In this document: positions 43,853-52,782 of the stretch, piece after piece
Position numbering within the stretch: the first letter of the stretch is position 1
How the letters are laid out: each line of letters opens with the position of its first letter
NCBI GenBank assembly: GCA_020432165.1
Contig: JAGQGU010000004.1
Span: 99,390-163,389, forward strand
Origin: Thermomicrobiales bacterium
GTDB taxonomy: Bacteria > Chloroflexota > Chloroflexia > Thermomicrobiales > UBA6265
Direction: 5' to 3'
Length of the DNA stretch: 64,000 bases
Notes under the pieces: generated by a model
The model's database searches: none
Seen by the model: only the letters and a program-made list of their open reading frames with translations
What the model was told of the DNA's origin: nothing
Translations under genes and position numbers: made by a program

Positions 43853-45175
43853 TTACTCGCTCTCACGTACCCAGAAGGCAACCGAGTTTACCGGTGTGGC
43901 TGCGTCCTCTGGCGATCGTTGCGGAGTGGCAGCATCCTGCACGGTCGCTCCATCTTGTGAAGCGATGACTTGCTCCAGACCATCGGCAGATGTGCTCAGG
44001 AAGTAAACAACATCGGCACCATCGTGATGAATCTCGGCGAACCAGCCATCACCCTCAAGACGGAGCGTGTTGGCATCGACTTCCTCGAACTCACCGCCAA
44101 GTCGGTTCGACTCCACAGCTACCAGTTGTTCGAGATACTCGTCGGCATCGCCTTCGGTATCCCAGGTGCTCACCCATACCATGGCAGTATCTTCGTCGTT
44201 GGTGACGATATAGTCGGCATCACCGCCCCATCCCTCGGATGCGGTGCCAGCATCTACATCGGATGCACCACCGTTGCGGAGGAAGAGACCCATACCGAAT
44301 TCGCCGTTCTGGTTGTACTCCAGCACGCGCCAGCCATCCATGCTTTCGGTAGGATCAGCGATGGCCACAGGAATCGCCTCTTCACCAGCCAGATACTTTT
44401 CAGGATGCAGAATCTGCTCCGTGGTTGTCGGCGGATTCTCCCAGACCTTGTTCACAGCCTCCCAGCCACCATCCTGCCAGAACGAGATGATGAAATCAGC
44501 ACCCTGGATATAGGGGAAGTAGGTGGCTTCCTGCAGGAAGAATGGCGTGGTATCCAGAGCACTATTGTCGTACTCGGCAACCTCATCGTTGTATGCATCG
44601 ATGAGATCGTTCCGCACCAGCCAGATCGTTTCAGAAGTGACCGCATCACCCTCGATCATGGAAGTAACAGCGAGATAGCTGTCATCTGTGTAGACATCGT
44701 CTTCGGATTGGATGGCGAGCAGGTCATAGTGTTGATCCTGAATCGCATGGGTCATCTCGTGGACGATCGTGGATTGATCAACCACACTCCAATCGCCCTC
44801 ATTCTCGGAAATGATCACGAGTTCCTTGGTTGTAGGATCGTAGTAGCCAAGCACCTGTCCGCTGTAGAGATCCGTATAGATCTGGGCGATATCCTGATCT
44901 TCATCGAGATATCCCATGAATACCAGGACTTGCTGCCAGTCGGCCGTATCCTCGGCCGGGAAGTCTTCCTCCATACTCGCAGCGTTCTGCTCGGCATATT
45001 CCGCGCGGGTTATGGTGGTGATATCGAGTGTTTCCAGGAGATCAAGCTCACGAGATTCCTGCGCGGCATCCTCCATCTTCTGCCAGAAGTCATCGTTCTG
45101 GGCGAGAGCCGAGGTGCCGCCGATGGCGATCGAGAAGGCCAGTGCAACACCAGCCAGTGAACGTTTGATTGACAT
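43853..45175 (-). CDS. Secreted HEXXH-motif protein, putative zinc metallopeptidase
   Basis: A 440-residue protein with a signal peptide, SLAGVALAFSIAIGGTSALA, cut before QND. TIVHEMTHAIQDQHYDL near residue 145 contains HEXXH, and MIEGDAVTSETIW about 30 residues later has a glutamate that could be the third zinc ligand, as in gluzincins. The downstream half is acidic (aspartate- and glutamate-rich) without a recognised fold. I do not recognise the family by name; peptidase activity is inference from the motif. Start at 45175 follows AAAGGAACC. It is divergent from an S9 peptidase. Confidence 0.7.
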   Translation of the reverse strand: MSIKRSLAGVALAFSIAIGGTSALAQNDDFWQKMEDAAQESRELDLLETLDITTITRAEYAEQNAASMEEDFPAEDTADWQQVLVFMGYLDEDQDIAQIYTDLYSGQVLGYYDPTTKELVIISENEGDWSVVDQSTIVHEMTHAIQDQHYDLLAIQSEDDVYTDDSYLAVTSMIEGDAVTSETIWLVRNDLIDAYNDEVAEYDNSALDTTPFFLQEATYFPYIQGADFIISFWQDGGWEAVNKVWENPPTTTEQILHPEKYLAGEEAIPVAIADPTESMDGWRVLEYNQNGEFGMGLFLRNGGASDVDAGTASEGWGGDADYIVTNDEDTAMVWVSTWDTEGDADEYLEQLVAVESNRLGGEFEEVDANTLRLEGDGWFAEIHHDGADVVYFLSTSADGLEQVIASQDGATVQDAATPQRSPEDAATPVNSVAFWVRESE

Positions 45176-45280
45176 GCGGTTGGTTCCTTTCATCCGTATA
45201 TGTGTGATTGCGGGTTGCCAAAACCTGCAACCTGTGTTTCCTTGCATCCGATAGGTTGTTCTATACCCGAGGTACGATCA

Positions 45281-47101
45281 ATGACTGAATCATACGCAAT
45301 TGATGCGCTCACGCGACACGCGGCCAGCTATTTCGACCGGCCATCTTTCTCCTCTCCGTCGTTTTTGGATGCGGACACGATCCTCTTCCTGGATGACCGC
45401 AGCGGTACCAAACAAGCGAGCCTTATTTCCATAACGTCGGGAGAGGTCAAAAGGTTGACGACCTTCACCGAGCGCCTGCTCAGTCTGAAAGGTTCGCCAG
45501 CCAGTGGTCGGGTTGTTTTCGGTATGGACGATGGCGGGAATGAACGCCAGCAGATCTACACCTTTCCACAGGTTGCTGGTGAAGTCGTGCGATTGACTCA
45601 CCGCGACGATGCCATCCACGATCCCGGACCGATGACGAGTGATGGCACCTACCTGCTCTACCGCTCGAATGCGCGCGATGAAGCCACATTCGATATCGTC
45701 GGGATGAATACGACCACTGGTGAAAGCGAGATTTGGCTTGAGGACGGCGGTCAGGTAGCTCCGGTAACCATCAGCGCCGACGGAACACGAGGCATCGTGG
45801 CGATGCTGAACGGCAATCTGGATGGCGATCTTCTTCTACTCGAGAAAGGTGGCGAGATTCGCAATCTAACCACACACGAAGGTGAACAGTGGATTGATGC
45901 GGCCAGCTTTGGTGATAGTGGGAAGACCCTCTGGTTCACCAGCAATCTCGATGCCGAGTACGTCTCGTTACGCAAGATGGACATCGCATCAGGTGAGAGC
46001 AATATCATCTTTGCGGTCGAGAACTGGGATGTGCAGGACTTCAAAGTCAGCCCGGATGAACAAGTGATCGCGGTCGCGATAAACGAAAATGGCGCAAGTC
46101 GGATGGTATTTATTGATCCGACTGGTAGGCAACTCTGCCAGGTTGAGCTTCCGCTCGGCGTGATTGATGGATTTAGTTGGAGTCCTGGTTCCACCCACAT
46201 CGCCTTCGGGTTCAGTACAGTGGAAGAACCGGGCGTGATCATGCTGGTCGATCGGGAAGGCACTGCCCGGATTGTGGCTGATGCGGGATCGCCATCCCCG
46301 GCTACGTTTGCTCCCGAAGCGATTAGCTTCACTACCTTTGACGGACGAGATATTCCTGCCTTCTGGTTCAAGCCTGCGGGCGATGGTCCCTTCCCTGTGC
46401 TGGTTGATATCCACGGCGGACCGGAAAGCCAACGCACCCTCAACTACAGCCCGAGTGGTCCTGTTCTGCAATATCTTGCCTCGCTCGGCATCGCTGTGCT
46501 CAGCCTCAATGTGCGTGGTAGTACAGGATACGGGAAGAGCTATAGCCACTTGGACGACAAGGCGTTACGCCTCGATTCCGTGAAGGATGTCGCCTACGCC
46601 GTCGAATGGCTGCGCTCTCGCGAAGATGTGGATAGCGACCGCATCGCCGTCTATGGCCGCAGCTATGGTGGTTTCATGACCCTCGCCAGCCTGGTCTTCT
46701 ATCCAGATCTGTGGGCTGCCGGTGTTGATGTTGTCGGCATCGCCAACTTTGTCAGTTTCCTGGAACGCACTGGTCCATGGCGACGCAAGCATCGTGAAGC
46801 CGAGTACGGAGTGCTTGAAACTGATCGTGAGATGCTCCGAGAGATTTCGCCATTGACTCATATCGACAATATCCGCGTGCCCTTGATGGTCTGCCACGGT
46901 CGTAACGATCCGCGTGTACCGCTCTTCGAGGCTGAACAAGTTGTAGCGGCTGTACAGAGCAAGGGGCTGGATGTGGTCCTGCGTGTTTATGATGACGAAG
47001 GCCACGCGCTTAGCAAACGCAAGAATGAGATCGATGCCTTTGTCACTATGGGCGATTTCCTCCAGAAGCATCTGCAGTTACCAGTGCTACCGCTCGACTA
47101 A
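45281..47101 (+). CDS. Prolyl-oligopeptidase-family (S9) serine peptidase
   Basis: A 606-residue protein: an N-terminal beta-propeller built of WD-like/TolB-like strands (SGEVKRLTTFTERLLSLKGS and later repeats), then an alpha/beta-hydrolase from about residue 350. The nucleophile is in VYGRSYGGFMTLASL, the aspartate in HGRNDPRVPL, and the histidine in YDDEGHALSKR. No signal peptide is seen, so it is probably cytoplasmic and processes peptides, as acylaminoacyl peptidases do. ATG at 45281 after GAGGTACG; an upstream in-frame ATG is not supported. Confidence 0.9.
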   Translation: MTESYAIDALTRHAASYFDRPSFSSPSFLDADTILFLDDRSGTKQASLISITSGEVKRLTTFTERLLSLKGSPASGRVVFGMDDGGNERQQIYTFPQVAGEVVRLTHRDDAIHDPGPMTSDGTYLLYRSNARDEATFDIVGMNTTTGESEIWLEDGGQVAPVTISADGTRGIVAMLNGNLDGDLLLLEKGGEIRNLTTHEGEQWIDAASFGDSGKTLWFTSNLDAEYVSLRKMDIASGESNIIFAVENWDVQDFKVSPDEQVIAVAINENGASRMVFIDPTGRQLCQVELPLGVIDGFSWSPGSTHIAFGFSTVEEPGVIMLVDREGTARIVADAGSPSPATFAPEAISFTTFDGRDIPAFWFKPAGDGPFPVLVDIHGGPESQRTLNYSPSGPVLQYLASLGIAVLSLNVRGSTGYGKSYSHLDDKALRLDSVKDVAYAVEWLRSREDVDSDRIAVYGRSYGGFMTLASLVFYPDLWAAGVDVVGIANFVSFLERTGPWRRKHREAEYGVLETDREMLREISPLTHIDNIRVPLMVCHGRNDPRVPLFEAEQVVAAVQSKGLDVVLRVYDDEGHALSKRKNEIDAFVTMGDFLQKHLQLPVLPLD

Positions 47102-47111
47102 AATCGATTCC

Positions 47112-47138
47112 GGCGGGGTGAAACTCCCCGCCTCTTTT
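47112..47138 (+). terminator. Terminator after the S9 peptidase gene
   Basis: GGCGGGG (47112-47118) pairs with CCCCGCC (47126-47132), then TCTTTT. Confidence 0.85.
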
Positions 47139-47205
47139 GGTTTTCGGTCGCCACGATTTCCGGTACGATGACGATATTGTGTGGCTGGATCGAAGGGGAT
47201 CACGA

Positions 47206-48960
47206 ATGGCTGGAATACTTGAAGACGCGCCCAATCCACAGTTCGCACGGACGGGCTGGATTGATCTGAATGGACCATGGGGATTTCGCTACGACGACGA
47301 GAATATTGGTCTGATTGAGCGATGGCAGGATCAGTCCTTCATCGACGACCAGGTCATCCAGGTGCCCTTTCCGCCAGAATCGGCACTAAGCGGTATCAAC
47401 GATCCCGGATTCCATCCCGTCGTTTGGTACCAGCGCGATCTCCCCCGGCTTGAGCATGTGGATACGGAGTTGGTGCTCATCCACTTCGGTGCTGTCGATT
47501 ATGAAGCGACGATCTGGGTCAATGGCATCCTGCTCAAGCAGCACACTGGTGGCTCGTCACCGTTCACGGTCGAGGTGCCAGCTTCCTGGCTTCAACAATC
47601 CGATCCCGCCACGATCACGCTGCGCGTCTTTGACGATCCGGTGAGTCTGGAGCAGCCACGCGGCAAGCAAAGCTGGTCATTGGAGCCGGAGGGTATCTTC
47701 TACAAACGAACAACGGGCATTTGGCAGCCCGTCTGGTTGGAAACAACCCCCGCGACCTACATCGACTACATCCGATGGCGCTATGATGCTGTTGCCTCCC
47801 TGCTGGACTGGTATGTGGAACTCAACCACACGCCAGCTGAGCCGGTGACTATCACGCTTACGGTTGATCTGCCCGATGGATCGAGCCTCGTAACAACAGC
47901 AGATGCAGATGGGCGACTGGTTTCAGGCCAGATCGCGTTGCCTGATGTATCCGGATTCTTGTGGAGCCCCGCGTCGCCCACACTTCTGCCAACTACTGTG
48001 ACCACATCCACCGGTGATACCGTATGCGGCTATATCGGTTTGCGCAGTCTCGCACTCGACAAACAGGGCTTCACTATTAACGGCGAGAGAGTCTGGATGC
48101 GGATGGTTCTCAGCCAGGGGTACTTCCCTGAGAGTTGCTACGCATCTCCGAGCACCGAAGCAGCTCGTAAAGAAGTGGAGCTGACCCTCGCACTGGGATT
48201 CAACGGTGCACGAACACACCAAAAGGCGGAAGACCCGCGCTATCTCTATTGGGCAGACAAGCTCGGACTTCTCCTCTGGGGAGAGATCGGTGCCGCCTAT
48301 ACCTGGAGTGATCTGGCAATCGAACGACTAGGCAACGAATGGCGAGAGCTGGTTCGGCGTGACATCAATCGCCCGAGCGTCATCGCCTGGACGCCGTTCA
48401 ACGAGAGTTGGGGTATCAACCAGATGCCTACCGACCCGAACCAGCGCGATGGTGTCCGCGCACTCTACGCCCTTACCTATGCGATTGATGGTACGCGTCC
48501 TGTTATCGGCAATGATGGTTGGGAGCATGTCCGTAGCGATATCTACAGCCTCCATGACTATTCCTGGGATGCAGATGAACTCCGGGCAAGCTATGCCTCC
48601 GGGCGTAGCAATACCGATATTGCCAAAACATTCCACACCGCGAGTAAATCGGCGATCATGGCCGATGATTTCGATGCCGATGCTGCCCCGATCATGATCA
48701 CCGAATACGGTGGTGTCTCCTTTGTTCCTGCCGAGGGCGAGAATTGGTATGGCTACGGTAAGGTGACCACCGCGGACGAGTTCGCCGCCAAGTATGCCGA
48801 GCTAAATGCCCCACTCCACGAAAGCAATGAGCTTATCGGCGTGTGCTATACCCAACTTACCGATACCGAGCAGGAGACCAATGGATTGCTTCTGGAGGAT
48901 CGAACGCCAAAGCTTGATATCGACTTGCTTGCAGCCATTACCAAAGGGAACAAGGCGTAA
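47206..48960 (+). CDS. Glycoside hydrolase family 2 protein
   Basis: A 584-residue cytoplasmic GH2 enzyme with the usual order: sugar-binding jelly roll (NGPWGFRYDDENIGLIERWQ, later FGAVDYEATIWVNG), immunoglobulin-like middle, and a TIM barrel. TPFNESWGI holds the acid/base glutamate and ITEYGGVSF the nucleophile. GH2 members are beta-galactosidases, beta-glucuronidases or beta-mannosidases; the specificity here is unresolved, and it is shorter than E. coli LacZ. ATG at 47206 follows AAGGGG. It is four bases before the metallophosphoesterase, so they may be co-transcribed. Confidence 0.88.
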   Translation: MAGILEDAPNPQFARTGWIDLNGPWGFRYDDENIGLIERWQDQSFIDDQVIQVPFPPESALSGINDPGFHPVVWYQRDLPRLEHVDTELVLIHFGAVDYEATIWVNGILLKQHTGGSSPFTVEVPASWLQQSDPATITLRVFDDPVSLEQPRGKQSWSLEPEGIFYKRTTGIWQPVWLETTPATYIDYIRWRYDAVASLLDWYVELNHTPAEPVTITLTVDLPDGSSLVTTADADGRLVSGQIALPDVSGFLWSPASPTLLPTTVTTSTGDTVCGYIGLRSLALDKQGFTINGERVWMRMVLSQGYFPESCYASPSTEAARKEVELTLALGFNGARTHQKAEDPRYLYWADKLGLLLWGEIGAAYTWSDLAIERLGNEWRELVRRDINRPSVIAWTPFNESWGINQMPTDPNQRDGVRALYALTYAIDGTRPVIGNDGWEHVRSDIYSLHDYSWDADELRASYASGRSNTDIAKTFHTASKSAIMADDFDADAAPIMITEYGGVSFVPAEGENWYGYGKVTTADEFAAKYAELNAPLHESNELIGVCYTQLTDTEQETNGLLLEDRTPKLDIDLLAAITKGNKA

Positions 48961-48963
48961 CTC

Positions 48964-49680
48964 ATGACCAATCGGAAGATTGCGATTATCTCGGACATCC
49001 ACGGCTTTTCACTGGCGCTCGATCGGGTGCTTGCGGATATCGATGCTGCCCAGGTCGATGAACTTATTGTTGCCGGCGATCTGGTCGAAACCGGCCCTGA
49101 TCCCGCCGGTGTTCTGGATCGCTTGCAATCTCGAGAGTGCGTGGTGATTCAGGGGAATACCGATGATGCCATCGCCAATTCTCGTTTGGATTCCAAACTG
49201 GCCACATGGACAGAGAAGCAGATCGGGAAAGAAGGTCGGCAGTGGTTGCGTGATCTTCCGTTTAGCCATCGCGTGCGACCAGTTGAGGCACGCTCCCCGT
49301 GGGATGATCTGTTGGTGGTTCATGCCAATCCCTTCGATTTCCTCCGGGCTATCGAACCAGAGGCAGGCGAGCATGAACTGGATGAACTCATTGGTGGCAC
49401 GGAAGCTGCCGTGCTGGCATTTGGTCACATTCACATTGCCTATATTCGCGAACTCTCGCGCATGACGCTACTGGATGTATCGGCCGTGGGAAATCCGAAG
49501 GACGGCGATCTTCGCAGCAAGTGGGGACTGGCAACCTGGGATAGCGATACACTGCGCTGGTCAGTCGAGCTCCGGTACGTGGATTATCCTCTAGCCGAGA
49601 CCGAGGCCCAGATGCGCGCCAGCGGTATGCCGAATGTGGAGAAACATCTGGCGAAACTCAAGCGAGCGAGTTACGTATGA
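48964..49680 (+). CDS. Calcineurin-like metallophosphoesterase
   Basis: A 238-residue phosphoesterase. IAIISDIHGFSLALDRVL carries DxH, VAGDLVETGPDP the GDxxxxGPDP segment, and VVIQGNTDDAIAN the GNxD motif; later histidines sit in LLVVHANP and FGHIHIAYI. This is the YfcE/protein-phosphatase-like subclass. Its stop overlaps the ppx-like start (ATGA), pairing two phosphate-cleaving enzymes. Substrate unknown. Confidence 0.87.
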   Translation: MTNRKIAIISDIHGFSLALDRVLADIDAAQVDELIVAGDLVETGPDPAGVLDRLQSRECVVIQGNTDDAIANSRLDSKLATWTEKQIGKEGRQWLRDLPFSHRVRPVEARSPWDDLLVVHANPFDFLRAIEPEAGEHELDELIGGTEAAVLAFGHIHIAYIRELSRMTLLDVSAVGNPKDGDLRSKWGLATWDSDTLRWSVELRYVDYPLAETEAQMRASGMPNVEKHLAKLKRASYV

Positions 49681-50582
49681 CCACTGGAATCAAGATTTCC
49701 GCCGCCGACCTTGGCACGAACACCCTCAAGGTGACGCACGCTACCCTGCTGCCAGATGGTGAGCTGGCCCAAATGCTCCACGCCTCGGATACGGTGCGAC
49801 TGGGCTACGGTATTGAGGCCACCGGACGGATCGAGCAGCAACGCTTCGACGCCTGCCTGGCCTTTCTGCGCGAACAGGAAGCGGTTGGCAGGGAGTATGG
49901 TGTCGAAGCATTCATTGGTGTTGCTACCGAGGCTCTACGTATCGCAGAGAATGGCGCCGATTTGCTCGAGCGGATCGCCAACGAGACCTCATGGCAGATC
50001 GAGATCATTAGTGGTGTGCGTGAAGCAGAGCTCACCTATCTCGGGCTCAAGGATGATGTGCCCTCCGGTGTAGACTGCGCGATCGTCGATATCGGTGGCG
50101 GTAGTACCGAAGCGGTGATTATCCGTAACGGAAACGTCACCAATCAGCAGAGTTTGCCGATCGGTTCCGGGCGTCTGGCCGATCGATTCTTTCGCAGCGA
50201 TCCTCCCGGTGAAGGAGCGGTTCGGGAGGCAATTGTTGCCAGCACTGGTGCAGTTTCTCTGCTGGAGGATTCTGATGCCCCTGTCCACTTTCTCATGCTG
50301 GCCGGGGGATCTGGACTCTTCATGAATCAGCTCATCGCGCAGCTGTGGGGAGAGCCACCGTTTGATCTGGCGACACTACAGAAGTTGGGGGATCACCTGG
50401 CCGATGTACAAGCGGAGGATACGGTGAATCGTATCGGTATCCCGTTGGCGCGCGCGCAAGTGCTGCCAGGGAGCGTGGCGGTGGCGATAGCTGTAATGCA
50501 GAGGCTCCGCTCAGGATTTGCAGCCGGTGTCCCTTCGGGTATCCGCATGGGACTGATCCGGGAGTACGGCGAAAAACGATAG
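49677..50582 (+). CDS. Ppx/GppA-family exopolyphosphatase/pppGpp phosphatase
   Basis: A 301-residue ASKHA-fold phosphatase: ISAADLGTNTLKVTHATLL is the first phosphate loop, VDIGGGSTEAVII the second, and LAGGSGLFMNQLIAQLW the later adenine-side block. Members hydrolyse polyphosphate or pppGpp, tying phosphate stores to the stringent response. At about 300 residues it has only the N-terminal two domains, lacking the helical extension of E. coli Ppx. Ends 41 bases before the stop of the convergent LEA-like gene, with a shared terminator between them. Confidence 0.88.
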   Translation: MTTGIKISAADLGTNTLKVTHATLLPDGELAQMLHASDTVRLGYGIEATGRIEQQRFDACLAFLREQEAVGREYGVEAFIGVATEALRIAENGADLLERIANETSWQIEIISGVREAELTYLGLKDDVPSGVDCAIVDIGGGSTEAVIIRNGNVTNQQSLPIGSGRLADRFFRSDPPGEGAVREAIVASTGAVSLLEDSDAPVHFLMLAGGSGLFMNQLIAQLWGEPPFDLATLQKLGDHLADVQAEDTVNRIGIPLARAQVLPGSVAVAIAVMQRLRSGFAAGVPSGIRMGLIREYGEKR

Positions 50583-50609
50583 AGCGGCAGGCCAACTGGC
50601 CTGCCGCTC
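50582..50609. terminator. Bidirectional terminator between ppx-like and LEA-like genes
   Basis: GAGCGGCAGGCC (50582-50593) pairs perfectly with GGCCTGCCGCTC (50598-50609) around four bases. The minus strand continues TATCGTTTTTCG; the plus strand ATCTCTTC. Confidence 0.82.
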
Positions 50610-50622
50610 ATCTCTTCAGTAA

Positions 50623-51309
50623 CTATGAATTTTTGCCGCCAAAGAGTCCCTTGATCTTGTCCATGAAACCCTGAGACTTCTCACCGACATCGCCGAGTAC
50701 ATCCTTGGCCTGGCCCGCAACCTTGTCGAATTGCTGACCAGCGTCCTTGGAGAACTCTCCCAGCTTCGCCTGCGCGTCGGAGGCGGCATCGGATGCCTTG
50801 TTCTTTAGGTCATCAGCGGTGGCACTTGCCTTTTTGGTCAAGTCATCGCCTGTGGACTTGGCTTTGGCCGTCAGATCATCACCAGTAGCCTTGGCCTTGG
50901 CGGTTAGGTCATCGCCGGTAGCCTTGACTTTGTTACCGAGGTCTTCAGCGGTGGCGCCGGCCTTGGCACCAAGATCCTCCAGAGCACCGCTGGCTTTCTT
51001 GCCAAGATCCTCGGCACCTGCTCCGGCCTTCTTGCCGAGGTCCTCTGCCTTCGCCCGCACACCGTCGACATTCTGATCAATATCGCTTGTGACATCGTCG
51101 ACAACGTCTTCTGCCTGTGTGGCGACATCATCGACTGCCGTCTCAGCCTGAGCTTTTACATCGTCAACCGCGTCGCTGGCCTGATTCTTGAGATCGTCGG
51201 CAGCCGAACTGGCATCATCCAGAAGCTCCTTGCCCTGATTCTGGGCGTCTTCGAGGGCCGCTTCACCCTGAGACTGCAGATCCTCTGCCTTCTTGTTGAG
51301 ATCATCCAT
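50623..51309 (-). CDS. LEA-like 11-residue repeat protein
   Basis: A 228-residue, almost wholly helical, lysine/alanine/aspartate-rich protein without a signal peptide. From about residue 80 to 180 it repeats an 11-residue unit, e.g. KATGDDLTAKA, KSTGDDLTKKA, SATADDLKNKA, the pattern of group 3 late-embryogenesis-abundant and related stress proteins. Such proteins are disordered and protect membranes or enzymes during desiccation, cold or freezing. It ends GFMDKIKGLFGGKNS, a short amphipathic tail. ATG at 51309 after AAGGAG. A 20-bp palindrome 24-43 bases upstream suggests regulation. Confidence 0.8.
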   Translation of the reverse strand: MDDLNKKAEDLQSQGEAALEDAQNQGKELLDDASSAADDLKNQASDAVDDVKAQAETAVDDVATQAEDVVDDVTSDIDQNVDGVRAKAEDLGKKAGAGAEDLGKKASGALEDLGAKAGATAEDLGNKVKATGDDLTAKAKATGDDLTAKAKSTGDDLTKKASATADDLKNKASDAASDAQAKLGEFSKDAGQQFDKVAGQAKDVLGDVGEKSQGFMDKIKGLFGGKNS

Positions 51310-51332
51310 TGGTAGTGCTCCTTTGAGTGTTC

Positions 51333-51352
51333 GGTATGTCGAACGACATACC
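51333..51352. promoter_or_regulatory. 20-bp palindrome upstream of the LEA-like gene
   Basis: GGTATGTCG (51333-51341), AA, CGACATACC (51344-51352) is a perfect 9-bp inverted repeat with a two-base centre, too tight for a hairpin loop, so it looks like a dimeric regulator's operator. It sits 24-43 bases before the start codon of the stress-type gene. Confidence 0.55.
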
Positions 51353-51469
51353 CATCCTGCGATAACCAAGGCTGGTACTGCAAACAGTATGCCATGATCG
51401 CGCCAGAATCTTCCTGCATTACCACCGTATCGGAGCCAATTACGTTACCCCAGGCCATCACCAATCTGT

Positions 51470-51955
51470 CTAGTGACTATGTTCCACTGGTGTTGGAGCC
51501 TGGCTCCAGTCGGCGTCAAACACCGTTTCCCAGTTCCACATTTCACCATCGAATTCGTCGCTGGCCGCCGCGGCCGATTCCTCGTCGGCGAAAGCCGCCA
51601 CACACCATTTCATCGGGCTGTAGCAGAACTGGTCCGCCTGCACATACCAGGCGTCTTCGGCATGGACGAACTCCTCTGTGTTGTGATCCGGCACCCACAT
51701 CACCTGAAAGGCGCTGCTCTCGTGCTGGTAGTACTTCAAAAACTCACCGATATCATCAAACAGGAGCCATTCGTCCGATCCCTCCGGCAATGCTGCGACT
51801 GTGAACCTCGCATCGGTGACAGGCATTCCCATCTCACTCATATCAGTGCCGTAGTTGATCTTCGGAGGATCAAGCTTGTCACCACTATCCCCGCCACAAC
51901 CTGCAAGGACAATAACCATCACTATCAGCATTGAGATCAGTCGTGTCTGCGTCAT
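51470..51955 (-). CDS. nosL: NosL-like copper lipoprotein of the nos cluster
   Basis: A 161-residue lipoprotein: MTQTRLISMLIVMVIVLAGC has a lipobox ending LAGC, then MSEMGMPVTDARFTVAALPE, matching the NosL region that usually reads CxxCGMxVxDxRF. Here the cysteines are methionines. WLLFDDIGEFLKYY and FCYSPMKWCVAAFADEESAA are the later family blocks. NosL feeds copper to NosZ assembly on the periplasmic face. ATG at 51955 follows GAAGGAGAGAG and overlaps the nosY stop (ATGA). Assignment rests on context plus partial motif match. Confidence 0.72.
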   Translation of the reverse strand: MTQTRLISMLIVMVIVLAGCGGDSGDKLDPPKINYGTDMSEMGMPVTDARFTVAALPEGSDEWLLFDDIGEFLKYYQHESSAFQVMWVPDHNTEEFVHAEDAWYVQADQFCYSPMKWCVAAFADEESAAAASDEFDGEMWNWETVFDADWSQAPTPVEHSH

Positions 51956-52782
51956 TGCAGCTCTCTCCTTCGGGCAAGCACATAGGCGAGCATCGTTGCT
52001 CCTGTAAGCCAAACGATCATCACACCGACCAGAACCCAGAGGGTGAGATCGCCAAAACGGTCATTGGCGACCAAACCGGAGGGTCCCAACAGTTCTATGG
52101 AATTCCGTAGTTGCAGAATGGACGCGATCCGGAACGATTCCAGCGGATTGACGATGGTGAGTGTGAGGAGCATACCTGGCGAGATACTCACCGCGACGCT
52201 GGCACCCATCAACCCAAGATCGCCGATCAGCACCAGGAGTAGCCAGGCCACCACGCCGATACCAAGGGCGGAGACGGTCTTGTCCGAGACCGCGCTAATG
52301 ACAAAGCCAATAGCCAGTGTCGTCCAACCCAGCAATAACGTCAGCGGCAATAGTCGAAGGAAGATACCGACGCCAGCCCCACCGCTCCAGTACATAATGG
52401 CGAGACTGGAGATGCTGAAACCAATGGCAATAGCACCGGCGATGGCGATAGCCAATCCCAGGAACTTGGCCAGGAAGATCTCCCCCAAACTCACAGGTTG
52501 CGCCAGCAGATAGGCAAGTGTCCCCTGTTCCCGCTCCGCCGAGAGCGATTGCGCACCAAGCGTTAAGCCCATAAGTGGCGCGAGGAAGAGCACCAGATTG
52601 ATCAGCCCCGCCGCGGTGCGGCCGAACCCGCTGATCCCGGCATACCCGGCACTATTCACGATCATGGCCGCGAGACTAATACACAGCACAAGGAAGGCGG
52701 CTGCATACACGATGAACCAACGGTTCCGCAGTGCATCCAGCAGTTCTCGTTGGGTAAGGGTGAGAACAGAACGACTACTCAC
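51952..52782 (-). CDS. nosY: NosY-type ABC transporter permease
   Basis: A 276-residue permease with about six helices. TLTQRELLDALRNRWFIVY is the typical amphipathic start, AEREQGTLAYLLAQPVSLGE the ABC-2 loop that contacts the ATPase, and the C-terminus ends LAYVLARRRELQ. With NosF and NosD it forms the NosDFY complex that exports a maturation cofactor, thought to be sulfur for the CuZ site, or handles copper. Overlaps nosF and nosL by four bases each. Confidence 0.9.
   Translation of the reverse strand: MSSRSVLTLTQRELLDALRNRWFIVYAAAFLVLCISLAAMIVNSAGYAGISGFGRTAAGLINLVLFLAPLMGLTLGAQSLSAEREQGTLAYLLAQPVSLGEIFLAKFLGLAIAIAGAIAIGFSISSLAIMYWSGGAGVGIFLRLLPLTLLLGWTTLAIGFVISAVSDKTVSALGIGVVAWLLLVLIGDLGLMGASVAVSISPGMLLTLTIVNPLESFRIASILQLRNSIELLGPSGLVANDRFGDLTLWVLVGVMIVWLTGATMLAYVLARRRELQ

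Noticed and set aside
43970..45160. 396-codon plus-strand ORF
   Set aside because: Opposite the HEXXH protein, which has a signal peptide and its own terminator.
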